Source: JACPRB01 sp964468745 (GTDB lineage: Bacteria > Planctomycetota > MHYJ01 > JACPRB01). From it: DNA of 64,000 nucleotides. The notes under the pieces were generated by a model. That model worked only from the letters and a program-made list of their open reading frames with translations, was not told the origin of the DNA and did no database searches. Numbering within the stretch: position 1 is the stretch's first letter; the number at the start of each line of letters is the position of its first letter. Shown one piece after another: positions 31,119 to 38,729 of the stretch. Location of the stretch: NCBI GenBank assembly GCA_964468745.1, contig CAYXVY010000337.1, forward strand, positions 5,850-69,849, in the 5' to 3' direction. The position numbers and the translations under genes were made by a program.

Positions 31119-32057
31119 CTATAGGAAAAGTGAGCTGACGGATTCGGACTTGTGGATGCGGCGGATCGCCTCGCCGAGCAGATTCGCCACGGAGAGCGCC
31201 TTGAGGTTGGCGGGCACGTCGCGACCCTCGAGCGGGATCGAGTCCGTTACGACGACCTCCTTGAGGGACGCCTTGCGCAGTTTCTCGACGGCGTTGCCCG
31301 CGAGCACGGGGTGCGTGGCGCAGATGTAGACGTCCTTCCCACCCTTGGACTTGCACGCGCGAGCCGCTTCGCTGATCGACGTGCCCGTCGAGATCAGATC
31401 GTCCACGAGCACGATGTTCTTGCCTTCAACGTCGCCGATGATGTGCATCACCTCGGTCTCGGTCGGGCCGCTGCGGCGCTTGTCGACGATCGCGAGCCCG
31501 GCGTTGAGGCGCTTGGCGTACGCGCGCGCCATCTTGATACCGCCGACGTCGGGGGACACGATGACGAGATCCTGGATTTCGAGCTTGCGCAGATAGTCGA
31601 CGAGCACCGGCGCGGCGTAAAGGTGATCCATCGGGATGTCAAAGAAGCCCTGGATCTGGTGCGCGTGGAGATCCATCGCGAGCGCGCGCTGGGCGCCCGC
31701 GGTCGTGATCATGTTCGCGCAGAGCTTTGCGGTGATCGGGACGCGGCCCTCCGCCTTGCGGTCCTGGCGCGCGTAGCCGAAGTACGGCATCACCGCGGTG
31801 ATGCGCTCGGCGCTGGCGCGGCGCAGGCAGTCGATGAGGATGAGGAGCTCCATCAGGTTCTCGTTCACGGGCGGGCATGTCGGCTGGATGACGTACACAT
31901 CCGATCCGCGCACGTCCTCGAGAACCTTCACGTCAATCTCGCCGTCGGGGAACTTCGAGATGTCGCAATTGCCGAGCGGCAGGTTGAGGTAGTCCGCCAC
32001 GCGCTTGGCGAGCGGCTTGTTCGCGTTGCCCGAAAAGATGAGGAGAAGGTTTTTCAC
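31119..32057 (-). CDS. prs: Ribose-phosphate pyrophosphokinase
   Basis: A 312-residue enzyme forming PRPP from ribose 5-phosphate and ATP for nucleotide, His and Trp synthesis. Motifs: FPDGEIDVKV, VMPYFGYARQDRKAEGR, MDLHAHQIQGFFDIPMD and the PRPP-binding IVLVDDLISTGTS. The start is GTG 32057 with GGAGGGAA upstream; the GTGA overlap with the glmU stop indicates translational coupling. glmU-prs-rplY-pth is a common bacterial order. Confidence 0.97.
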   Translation of the reverse strand: MKNLLLIFSGNANKPLAKRVADYLNLPLGNCDISKFPDGEIDVKVLEDVRGSDVYVIQPTCPPVNENLMELLILIDCLRRASAERITAVMPYFGYARQDRKAEGRVPITAKLCANMITTAGAQRALAMDLHAHQIQGFFDIPMDHLYAAPVLVDYLRKLEIQDLVIVSPDVGGIKMARAYAKRLNAGLAIVDKRRSGPTETEVMHIIGDVEGKNIVLVDDLISTGTSISEAARACKSKGGKDVYICATHPVLAGNAVEKLRKASLKEVVVTDSIPLEGRDVPANLKALSVANLLGEAIRRIHKSESVSSLFL

Positions 32058-33319
32058 TTCTTCCCTCCGCGTGCGCCGATGGCGCGCGCCGGGACGCCGA
32101 CGACCGTGGCGCCTGCGGGAACGTCCTTCAGCACCACCGCGCCCGCGCCCGTCTTCGCGCCCTTGCCGAGCCGCACCGGCGCGACGAGCACCGTGTTCGA
32201 GCCCGTCGATGCATCGTCCTCGATCACGCTTGCATGCTTGTCACGGCCGTCGTAATTCGCGGTGATCGTCCCGGCGCCGATGTTCACGCGATCGCCGAGC
32301 GTCGCGTCGCCGAGATATGTGAGGTGCTTCGCCTTCGAATGCTTGCCGATGCGCGACTTCTTCACCTCGACGTAGTTGCCGACTTCCGCGCCGTCGTCGA
32401 GCACAGTGCCGGGGCGCAGGTGCGAGAACGGCCCGACGTCGCAGTTTTTGCCGATGACGACGTCATGCTCGATGACGCAGAACGGCCGGATGATCGTGTC
32501 GCTACCGATGACGACGTCGTCCTCGATATAGGTCGTGGACGGGTCGAGGATGCCGACGCCGTTGTCGAGATGCGCCTGGAGTACGCGCCAGCGGATGAGG
32601 TTGGTGGCGGCGACGAGATCGCGGCGTGTGTTGATGCCGTAGACCTCGGTGTTGTCTTCCGAGCGATAGGTGCCGACGCGTTTTCCGCCGGCCACAAGGA
32701 GCGAAATGACGTCGGTCAGGTAGTACTCGCCCTTGACGTTGTTCGGCTTGACGGCCCGCAGCGCGTCGAAGAGGTCGCGGGCGTTGAAGACGTAATGGCC
32801 CGAGTTGACCTCCTGGATCGCGCGCTCCGTCTCGTTCGCGTCGGATTCCTCGACGATCTTGAGAAAGTTCCCCTTGTCGTCGCGGACGACGCGCCCGTAG
32901 CCGTGGGCGTCGTCGAGGCACGCCGTGAGGACGGTGCACGCGGCGCCGACCTTGCGGTGGGTCTCGACCATGGTGACGATGGACTGGAGGCTGATGAGGG
33001 GGGCGTCCCCCGCGAGCACGAGGACGGGGCCGTCGTATTTCGCGAAGGCGTCGGCGCTCTGGAGAACGGCATGGCCGGTCCCCTTCTGCTCGGTCTGTCG
33101 CACGAATTCGACGCCGGTGCCGGCGGCGCGGCGGACCTCGTGCTCCTGGTGGCCGACGACGATTGTGATGTCGGCGATGCCGGCGGCGCGCACGGCCTTG
33201 AGGACATAGTGAAGCACCGGCCTGCCGAGGATCTCGTGCAGGACCTTGGCACGCTCCGATTTCATACGCACGCCTCTGCCCGCGGCCAGGACGATGGCGC
33301 GAACGCTGTCGTTAGACAC
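32054..33319 (-). CDS. glmU: Bifunctional GlmU (GlcNAc-1-P acetyltransferase / UDP-GlcNAc pyrophosphorylase)
   Basis: A 421-residue bifunctional enzyme making UDP-GlcNAc for peptidoglycan and lipid A. The N-terminal nucleotidyltransferase begins VRAIVLAAGRGVRMKSERAK; the left-handed beta-helix follows from about residue 235 with HLTYLGDATLGDRVNIGAG containing the catalytic His, and ITANYDG. It is some 35 residues shorter than the E. coli enzyme, mostly at the C-terminal tail. GTG 33319 gives the expected N-terminus; longer in-frame starts would add unrelated sequence. First gene of the operon that runs to dnaB. Confidence 0.95.
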   Translation of the reverse strand: MSNDSVRAIVLAAGRGVRMKSERAKVLHEILGRPVLHYVLKAVRAAGIADITIVVGHQEHEVRRAAGTGVEFVRQTEQKGTGHAVLQSADAFAKYDGPVLVLAGDAPLISLQSIVTMVETHRKVGAACTVLTACLDDAHGYGRVVRDDKGNFLKIVEESDANETERAIQEVNSGHYVFNARDLFDALRAVKPNNVKGEYYLTDVISLLVAGGKRVGTYRSEDNTEVYGINTRRDLVAATNLIRWRVLQAHLDNGVGILDPSTTYIEDDVVIGSDTIIRPFCVIEHDVVIGKNCDVGPFSHLRPGTVLDDGAEVGNYVEVKKSRIGKHSKAKHLTYLGDATLGDRVNIGAGTITANYDGRDKHASVIEDDASTGSNTVLVAPVRLGKGAKTGAGAVVLKDVPAGATVVGVPARAIGARGGKK

Positions 33320-33613
33320 TGTCTCTATATCGCTGGGATGAGTCGTTCGAGGGGTGTCCTTCGCGGATCCGCTACCACACGGCCACCGTGAGGAGGTCAC
33401 ACCTTACTGCGCCACCGGAGGCGGAGCGGAATGATAGGGAAGTCGGGGAGGGGAGTCAAGCCTCGAGAGGCGACCTGAAACGAAGCGGGGCGGCTCGAAG
33501 GCCACCCCGACCCGTAGCTCATTCTCCAATCCTTTTCACTCGGATTGAAGCCTGTCTCGCGAACTGGCGTCATGCTAGTGTGCGACGATACGTGGGTCAA
33601 GGCCGTGAGCAGG

Positions 33614-33686
33614 AGCGCCCGGCGGGACTCGAACCCGCATCTACCCGTTCGCGAAACAGGTGCTCTATTCGTTGAGCTACGGGCGC
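33614..33686 (-). tRNA. tRNA with CGC anticodon on an Arg-like body (identity uncertain)
   Basis: A 73-nt cloverleaf: acceptor GCGCCCG/CGGGCGC fully paired, D stem GCTC/GAGC, anticodon stem CCTGT/ACGGG with loop TTCGCGA, five-base variable loop TAGAT, T arm GCGGG-TTCGAGT-CCCGC, U73, CCA not encoded. Strict numbering puts CGC at 34-36, reading GCG (Ala). The usual tRNA-Ala marks are missing: pair 3:70 is G-C instead of G-U, and base 73 is U instead of A. The body resembles tRNA-Arg. The D loop AACGAATA has A where invariant G19 is expected. It may be a divergent or decaying tRNA. It lies between glmU and the second ssb. Confidence 0.7.
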
Positions 33687-33767
33687 CCTGCCTTTCAAGT
33701 GTCGGGGCGGCACAGACGATCCCGTCGAGCATGCGACGTCATCGCGCTGCGCGCCCCTGTCGTTTCC

Positions 33768-34190
33768 CTATTCGTCGCGACTGCTGTCCTCCGGGGCCTG
33801 CTCCGCTTCCTGTCCTTCTTGTCCGTTCGGCACCGACACCGGCACTGGCACCTCGATCTTGCGGTCAAGGAACTGGATCCGGTCCGCCGTCACCTCGATC
33901 TTCGAGCGATTCTGTCCCTCCTTGTCCGACCAGCGGCTCTGACGCAGCTGCCCGACGACCATGCACGTGCTTCCCTTCTTGAGGAACTGGCAGGCGATCT
34001 CCGCTTGGTGGCGCCACACCGTGATCTCGATGAAGCTCACGGTTTTCTTCAAGGTTCCGTCCTGCTGCGGCACCTCTTTGTTCACGGCGAGCGCGAATTT
34101 TGCGTACGGCAGCGCGCCGTTCGCGCCGTACTTGAGCTCCGGGTCGCGCGTCAGGCGCCCCACGAGAATCACGAGACTGTAGTCACGCAT
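33768..34190 (-). CDS. Second single-stranded DNA-binding protein paralogue
   Basis: A 140-residue SSB-like protein. The OB fold is clear (YSLVILVGRLTRDPELKYGA, ALPYAKFALAVNKEV, WRHQAEIACQFLKKGS, VVGQLRQSRW), but the C-terminus (VPVPVSVPNGQEGQEAEQAP then EDSSRDE) lacks the aromatic-ended DDIPF-type tip. That tip mediates partner binding, so this copy may have a specialised or accessory role. ATG 34190 has GGAGG 7 nt upstream; the upstream extension to 34220 is not needed. It is 5 kb from the housekeeping ssb. Confidence 0.88.
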   Translation of the reverse strand: MRDYSLVILVGRLTRDPELKYGANGALPYAKFALAVNKEVPQQDGTLKKTVSFIEITVWRHQAEIACQFLKKGSTCMVVGQLRQSRWSDKEGQNRSKIEVTADRIQFLDRKIEVPVPVSVPNGQEGQEAEQAPEDSSRDE

Positions 34191-34346
34191 GGCCGCGCCT
34201 CCTTTTGCACACGTCGTCACCGCTCTTCGCGCGTCTCATCGCCGCGCACACAACGGGTTCCCTGCAAGCGGCATGCCACGAGGCCATGCGCAAGGCGCTG
34301 CGCGGCAACAGCCAAGCGCGTGTCGCGATAGGGCACAGATGAAAGT

Positions 34347-34386
34347 GTTTCCGGGGGAAACGCGGCGTTTCCGGGAGAAACGCGGT
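34347..34386. promoter_or_regulatory. Twin 20-bp direct repeats, each a dyad; candidate operator
   Basis: GTTTCCGGGGGAAACGCGGC (34347-34366) is followed directly by GTTTCCGGGAGAAACGCGGT (34367-34386). Each begins with an inverted repeat GTTTC...GAAAC. Two dyads exactly two helical turns apart is the pattern expected of a cooperative dimeric repressor. It lies 157 nt upstream of the second ssb ATG and on the other side of it is the promoter at 34504. Target gene is not certain. Confidence 0.5.
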
Positions 34387-34503
34387 CGCGCTCGAGCCCT
34401 CGCGCGTCGAAAGCACGCGTCGGGATGAGCCGGAGTGCTCGCCGGCGACCGTAAAGGACGAAAAGCGCGCCAAATGTATTTTTTCAGCGCGTCAAGTTTC
34501 TCG

Positions 34504-34531
34504 TTGCAGCGTTACATGCCCTGAATATAAT
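34504..34531 (+). promoter_or_regulatory. Strong sigma-70-like promoter without an evident gene
   Basis: TTGCAG (34504-34509) and a perfect TATAAT (34526-34531) are separated by 16 nt, pointing rightward. Transcription would begin near 34538 and run antisense into the 3' end of mgtE. It may drive a small RNA or a short peptide. Confidence 0.5.
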
Positions 34532-34683
34532 TCTCGTGTCGTCGTTCTTCATCGCATCCAGCGTTCACAAGCCGAAAAACGTCCCGGCCCTGGAGAGAGG
34601 GTCATTCGTTTTCGGCACTGGCGGGACCGGAATAATAAATAGGACAGCCACCCGCACTGTCCCTGTCCGCGCATGCTTCCTGC

Positions 34684-35649
34684 TCAAAGCAGGAGCAGGT
34701 GAGCGAGGCCGAGGAAGCTGAGAAACCCGATCACATCCGTGAACGTCGTCATGATGATGGACGACGATTGCGCAGGGTCGCGGCCCAACGCCTTCATGAG
34801 GATCGGAATCCCTGCTCCGGCCACGCCCGCCGTGACCATGTTGATCACCATCGCGGCCGCCATGACCGCCGCAAGCCCCCACTGGCGATACCACGCGAAG
34901 ACGGCCGCCGCGGCGACGAGAGCCACCGCGATCCCGTTCACAAGGCCCAGCACGGCTTCCTTCATCATCACGCGCCACGCCTGTCCGCGCTTGAGCTCGT
35001 TCACTGCCAGGCCACGGATGACGACCGCGAGCGCCTGCGCCCCCGCGTTTCCGCCCTGCCCTGCGACAATCGACTGCAGAACAGCGAGCGCCGTGATGCG
35101 GCTGATCGTCGCTTCGAAGATCGCGACGACCGCCGCCGCCAGAAACGCGGTCGCCAGGTTTACCTGCAGCCATCCGAGTCGCGCGCGAATCGAAAACGTC
35201 ACCGGCGAGAGCGCGCGCTCGTCGCCGCCGGCGCCGAACATCCGCTGCATGTCCGCGCCGGCTTCCGCCTCGGCGATCTTGATCAGGTCCGAAGGGCGGA
35301 TCGCGCCGACGAGTCTCCCCTCCGTGTCGACCACGGGAAAGGCGACGTACTTTTTTTCCGCCGCGAGCCTGAGCACTTCGTCGCGCGGCGTGTCGCTTTG
35401 CACTGCCACGACCTCCCGCGACATGATCGCTCCGAGGGTTTCCTGCGAGCCTGCGAGCAGGAGGTGACGCATCGACAGCACGCCCACGAGCTTGCCCTCG
35501 GCGTCGGTGACATAGAGGTAGTAGAGCGACTCGGGCGGCGCGCCGCGCAGCAAGCCGACCGCCTTGTGGATCGTCCAGTCCGATCTCAGTGCGACCACTG
35601 CCGGATCCATGATGCGGATGACGGTATCGCCCGCAGGTAGCGTGCCCAT
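34684..35649 (-). CDS. MgtE-family Mg2+ transporter lacking the N-terminal regulatory domain
   Basis: A 321-residue protein: two CBS domains (residues about 15-130, VGVLSMRHLLLAGSQETLGA and VDTEGRLVGAIRPSDLIKIA), then the MgtE membrane domain with five helices and the signature SIVAGQGGNAGAQALAVVIRGL. Classical MgtE is about 450 residues and starts with a superhelical N domain that senses Mg2+; here the CBS pair is at the N-terminus. ATG 35649 with GGGAGG 5 nt upstream is clearly the start, so the N domain is truly absent. Ion selectivity (Mg2+ or Co2+) cannot be set. Confidence 0.88.
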   Translation of the reverse strand: MGTLPAGDTVIRIMDPAVVALRSDWTIHKAVGLLRGAPPESLYYLYVTDAEGKLVGVLSMRHLLLAGSQETLGAIMSREVVAVQSDTPRDEVLRLAAEKKYVAFPVVDTEGRLVGAIRPSDLIKIAEAEAGADMQRMFGAGGDERALSPVTFSIRARLGWLQVNLATAFLAAAVVAIFEATISRITALAVLQSIVAGQGGNAGAQALAVVIRGLAVNELKRGQAWRVMMKEAVLGLVNGIAVALVAAAAVFAWYRQWGLAAVMAAAMVINMVTAGVAGAGIPILMKALGRDPAQSSSIIMTTFTDVIGFLSFLGLAHLLLL

Positions 35650-35882
35650 CGTTCCTCCCGTTTGGAGCAACGATGAGCCTACCTCATTCGAATCGTTTCG
35701 TCTCGCAACGCCACTGCGGTTTCGCCCCCTCGACCGGCCCGTCGCTTCCTCGACACAGCGACGTTCGTCGCCTTGCCGTGCGTACCGACCGGAGGCCCGT
35801 CAAGCACGTATAATCTCACGACTCATCCTCCTTCGCGGTCCGTCAGACCGAACGGAGGGGTTGGAAACGCTACGGAGGACAG

Positions 35883-37718
35883 GTGCACGCGCTTACCGCC
35901 GCAATGCTGGCTCTCGTTCTCGCGCAGGACGATCTCTCCCGCAAGTGCGGGAGCGAAATCGAGTGGATGACGGACGAGGGCGATGCGGCGGCCGCCGCGC
36001 AGAAGAAGGGCTGTCCGATCCTCTGGTACGTTTTCACCGTCGCGAACTCGCCGATGGACCGCAAGGACGTGGTCGACGACTACATGAAGTGCGGACCGTG
36101 GATGATGCGCGACGTGGTCGATCTCGTGAAGCGGCGCTTCGTCGCGTTGCGCAAGGGGGGCAGCGGCGACCTCGCGAAGAAGTGCGGGGTGGCGCGACTC
36201 GAATTCGTCGAGCCCGGGATCGTGTTCCTGACGCCCGACCTGAAGCCGATTCATCGCATTGATCGCCTCTCGACGTTCCAGGAGGATTGGCTCGTCGATC
36301 TGCTTCGTGCGGTCCTCAAGAAGGCGGGCAGGGCCGAACCGTCCTTCGAGCAGCAGCTCAAGGAGGCAAAGTCTCCGATCGATCGCGCGCGTCTCCATCG
36401 TCGCATGCGCAAGCCGGACGACGCGTGGAAGGAGCTGGATGGAGCGGGCGATTCCGCGGAGGCGAACATCGAGCGCGGCTGGCTCGCGCTGCGTCAGGGC
36501 GACGCGGGGAAGGCGGTCGAACACTTGAAGCTCGTCGACCGTGCCGAGGCCCAGTATCTGCAAGGCGCGGCGCTCTTCATGCTCAACAAGGATGATGAGG
36601 GCATGGATCTCTGGCGAAAGTGCGCGACGGATGCGATGAGCCCGTGGGCGTGGAAGGCAGCGGCGGAGCTGTCGGGAAGGGGTCCGTTCTATCGCTGCTT
36701 CGAAGAGATGGCGTGGGTGCCTGATGCGACGGAACTCGCCACGTCCAGCACGCGCCCCCGCACGGCGAAGGAGATCGAGCTTGTCACGAAGCGCAGCGTT
36801 GCGTTGCTGCTCCGCACCCAGCGCGCGAATGGATCGTGGAACGACTCGAATTATGAGTTCGGCGGCAAGGACAGCCTGCCGAACGTGTACATGGCCGGTA
36901 CCGCGCTCGCAGTCGCGGCGCTTCATGCGTGGCGCGACATCGACGCGACTGGCATCGACGGCGCCATCGATCGCGCATGGGGATTCATGGTCGATGAGAA
37001 GAACATGGCGACGAATGACGAGGACGAGGTGATCTGGGGCTACGCGTATCGCCTCACGGCGTTCGCACGGCTCGCGGCCGACGCGAAGCGCAAGGATGAC
37101 TGCGTCAAGAAGATGAACGAAATCGTCGGGCTGATCGAGAAACTGCAGAAGCGCACGGGCATCTGGCGGCACGAGTACGAGGCGCCATTCACGACGGCCA
37201 CCGTGCTACACAGTCTCTGGGAGGCGAAGCAGGCGGGCGCGACCGTGGCGGACGCGATGATGAAAAAGGGCGCCGACGCGCTCGCGAGCTGCCGCAACAA
37301 GAAAGGCGTGATCAGTTACGAGTATCCGGCGCAGGGTCACGTCGTCGAGCAGTCGGCGGGGCGGATGCCCATCTGCGAACTCGCGCTGCGCCTGTGCGGA
37401 CAGTCCGACGAAGTGCGACTGCGAATGGCCGTGGAAAAGTCGTTCGAGCTGCACGGCCTCCTCGAACGCGTGCGGAAATACGACGACCACGCGGACCAGT
37501 ACCAGAACGGGGGCTTCTTCTTCTGGTACGACATGGTCGGGCGCACCGAGGCCATCCGACGTCTGAAAGGGGAGCGTCCGAAGCTCCTGGAGAAGCAGAG
37601 GGATCTCGCACTCTCGATCACGGAGATTGACGGCTGCTTTGTAGATTCGCACGAGCTCGGCAAGACGTACGGCACGGCGATGGGGCTGCTGACGCTCAAG
37701 CTGTGCGGCAAAGACTAA
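35883..37718 (+). CDS. Secreted thioredoxin-like / alpha-toroid (squalene-cyclase-like) protein
   Basis: A 611-residue protein starting at GTG 35883, with a short signal (MHALTAAMLALVLAQ). Residues about 20-140 resemble a thioredoxin-like domain (AAAAQKKGCPILWYVFTVAN, EPGIVFLTPDLKPIHRID) without a CxxC. A TPR-like stretch follows (about 155-260). The C-terminal half carries repeats with the pattern of prenyltransferase/squalene cyclase toroids (LLRTQRANGSWNDS, QKRTGIWRHEYEAPFTTATV, YQNGGFFFWYDM). Family members in planctomycetes are extracytoplasmic and of unknown function. It is 45 nt upstream of the UGA-containing gene and probably in the same transcript. Confidence 0.72.
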   Translation: MHALTAAMLALVLAQDDLSRKCGSEIEWMTDEGDAAAAAQKKGCPILWYVFTVANSPMDRKDVVDDYMKCGPWMMRDVVDLVKRRFVALRKGGSGDLAKKCGVARLEFVEPGIVFLTPDLKPIHRIDRLSTFQEDWLVDLLRAVLKKAGRAEPSFEQQLKEAKSPIDRARLHRRMRKPDDAWKELDGAGDSAEANIERGWLALRQGDAGKAVEHLKLVDRAEAQYLQGAALFMLNKDDEGMDLWRKCATDAMSPWAWKAAAELSGRGPFYRCFEEMAWVPDATELATSSTRPRTAKEIELVTKRSVALLLRTQRANGSWNDSNYEFGGKDSLPNVYMAGTALAVAALHAWRDIDATGIDGAIDRAWGFMVDEKNMATNDEDEVIWGYAYRLTAFARLAADAKRKDDCVKKMNEIVGLIEKLQKRTGIWRHEYEAPFTTATVLHSLWEAKQAGATVADAMMKKGADALASCRNKKGVISYEYPAQGHVVEQSAGRMPICELALRLCGQSDEVRLRMAVEKSFELHGLLERVRKYDDHADQYQNGGFFFWYDMVGRTEAIRRLKGERPKLLEKQRDLALSITEIDGCFVDSHELGKTYGTAMGLLTLKLCGKD

Positions 37719-37763
37719 TGAACTGCCGACCCGCGCCTTTATAGAGGGACGAGGACTGAGCTT

Positions 37764-38618
37764 ATGAAGACCGTGCTTGTTGCGTTCTCGCTGATTGCCG
37801 CGTTTGCCGTTCCCGCGTACGGGCAGTGATGCCCGCCGAGTGACGGCGGGATCCCCGGCGGGGGTCCCGGTCTGATCGCGACGGGGAATTCGAATGAGTG
37901 GCTTCCCGGCGCGGGCGACAAGCAGACCAACAAGGTCGTCAACACAATCAAGATGCGGTACTACACCGCCGGCGACGTGGTCCCCACTACGCTGAAGGAG
38001 ATGCTCAGGAAACTCCGTGGGGTCGAGAGCATCAAGAACGCGTCGGCCGAGCGGGCGATCCTGCTCGGATGGTCCAGGGAGTGCTCCGGACTCGCCGACC
38101 TCGAGAAGGCCGCCGGCGTGCAGGCCGTCATCATCAACCACGCGCACGTCGACGTGCGGTTCAAGGCGACCAAGGACACCAACCTCAGGAAGCTCCAGGA
38201 GGAGATGGCAAGAGTCCCCGGCGTATTCGGCATCAAGTGGTGGGAAGGGGGGGCGTACCTCCACTCGAATCTCGACGGCCTGTCTGTGGACGCGATCTAC
38301 GCGATCGCGAAGGAATGTAATTTCACGGCTACGGTTCACAATCTCCACGAGACGACGGTCACGATCCCGCTCGACGACGATAAGACGCAGATGATCGCGG
38401 AGAACGCCCCGTTCGTCGCGGAACAGCTGCTCGAAGTGTGGTCTCGCGAAAAGGCGTGGAAGTTCAAGAACGTTCTCGAACGCCGCAAGACGGTGCTCGT
38501 GGCTCGTATCCGCGAGGGGAAAATCTCGATCCTCTCGCGAGAGCTGCTGACGACGAGCGACGTCGAGAAGGATGCCAAGGCCGCCGGCGTGACGATCGGA
38601 GAAGTCACGAAGCCCTGA
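37764..38618 (+). CDS. Secreted HMA-like protein with an in-frame UGA (candidate selenoprotein)
   Basis: ATG 37764 opens a signal peptide (MKTVLVAFSLIAAFAVPAYG) and codon 22 is TGA (37827-37829). The same frame then continues without interruption to 38618, giving a 284-residue product if UGA is read. UGA is followed by UGC, so the mature N-terminus would be Q-U-C-P-P. The rest contains two segments with the pattern of HMA/ferredoxin-like folds (LRKLRGVESIKNASAERAIL, MARVPGVFGIKWWEGGAYLH, then AIAKECNFTATVHNL), without CxxC. Hairpins follow the UGA (37832-37850 and 37848-37868). Alternatives are a nonsense mutation or a separate cytoplasmic ORF from ATG 37953; the signal peptide directly before the UGA favours one gene. 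Confidence 0.6.
37848..37868 (+). promoter_or_regulatory. Candidate bacterial SECIS hairpin of the 37764 gene
   Basis: GGGATCCCC (37848-37856) pairs with GGGGGTCCC (37860-37868) around a GGC loop that begins 27 nt after the UGA. Bacterial SECIS elements lie inside the coding region with the apical loop about 16-37 nt after UGA and a G at its start. A competing 7-bp hairpin (CCCGCCG/CGGCGGG, 37832-37850) has its AGTGA loop only 9 nt after the UGA, shorter than usual. Confidence 0.4.
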
Positions 38619-38729
38619 CCGCTACTTGCCGCTACAGGACAGCATCTCGAGCTTCTCCCTGGGCGTCGAGGTGGCGCGCGATGGTCAACGCTTTGTCGTC
38701 CGGCGGTCCGGTTGCTACGATCTGACCGA

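Larger units (their letters stand above)
34191..34683. other. 490-bp gap with paired dyads and a promoter but no supported gene
   Basis: Between the second ssb and mgtE. It holds the twin 20-bp repeats (34347-34386) and a plus-strand promoter (34504-34531), both annotated separately. The only open frame downstream of that promoter (GTG 34536 to 34721, 61 codons) runs antisense into the mgtE end and has no recognisable product, so a small RNA is equally possible. Codon-position bias over the gap does not look coding. Confidence 0.5.

Noticed and set aside
31119..31130. Separate gene between rplY and prs
   Set aside because: The gap is only a few bases and holds the rplY ribosome binding site.
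34536..34721. 61-codon gene behind the TATAAT at 34526
   Set aside because: No family, no ribosome binding site, low-complexity end, and it overlaps the mgtE 3' end; kept only as a possible transcript.
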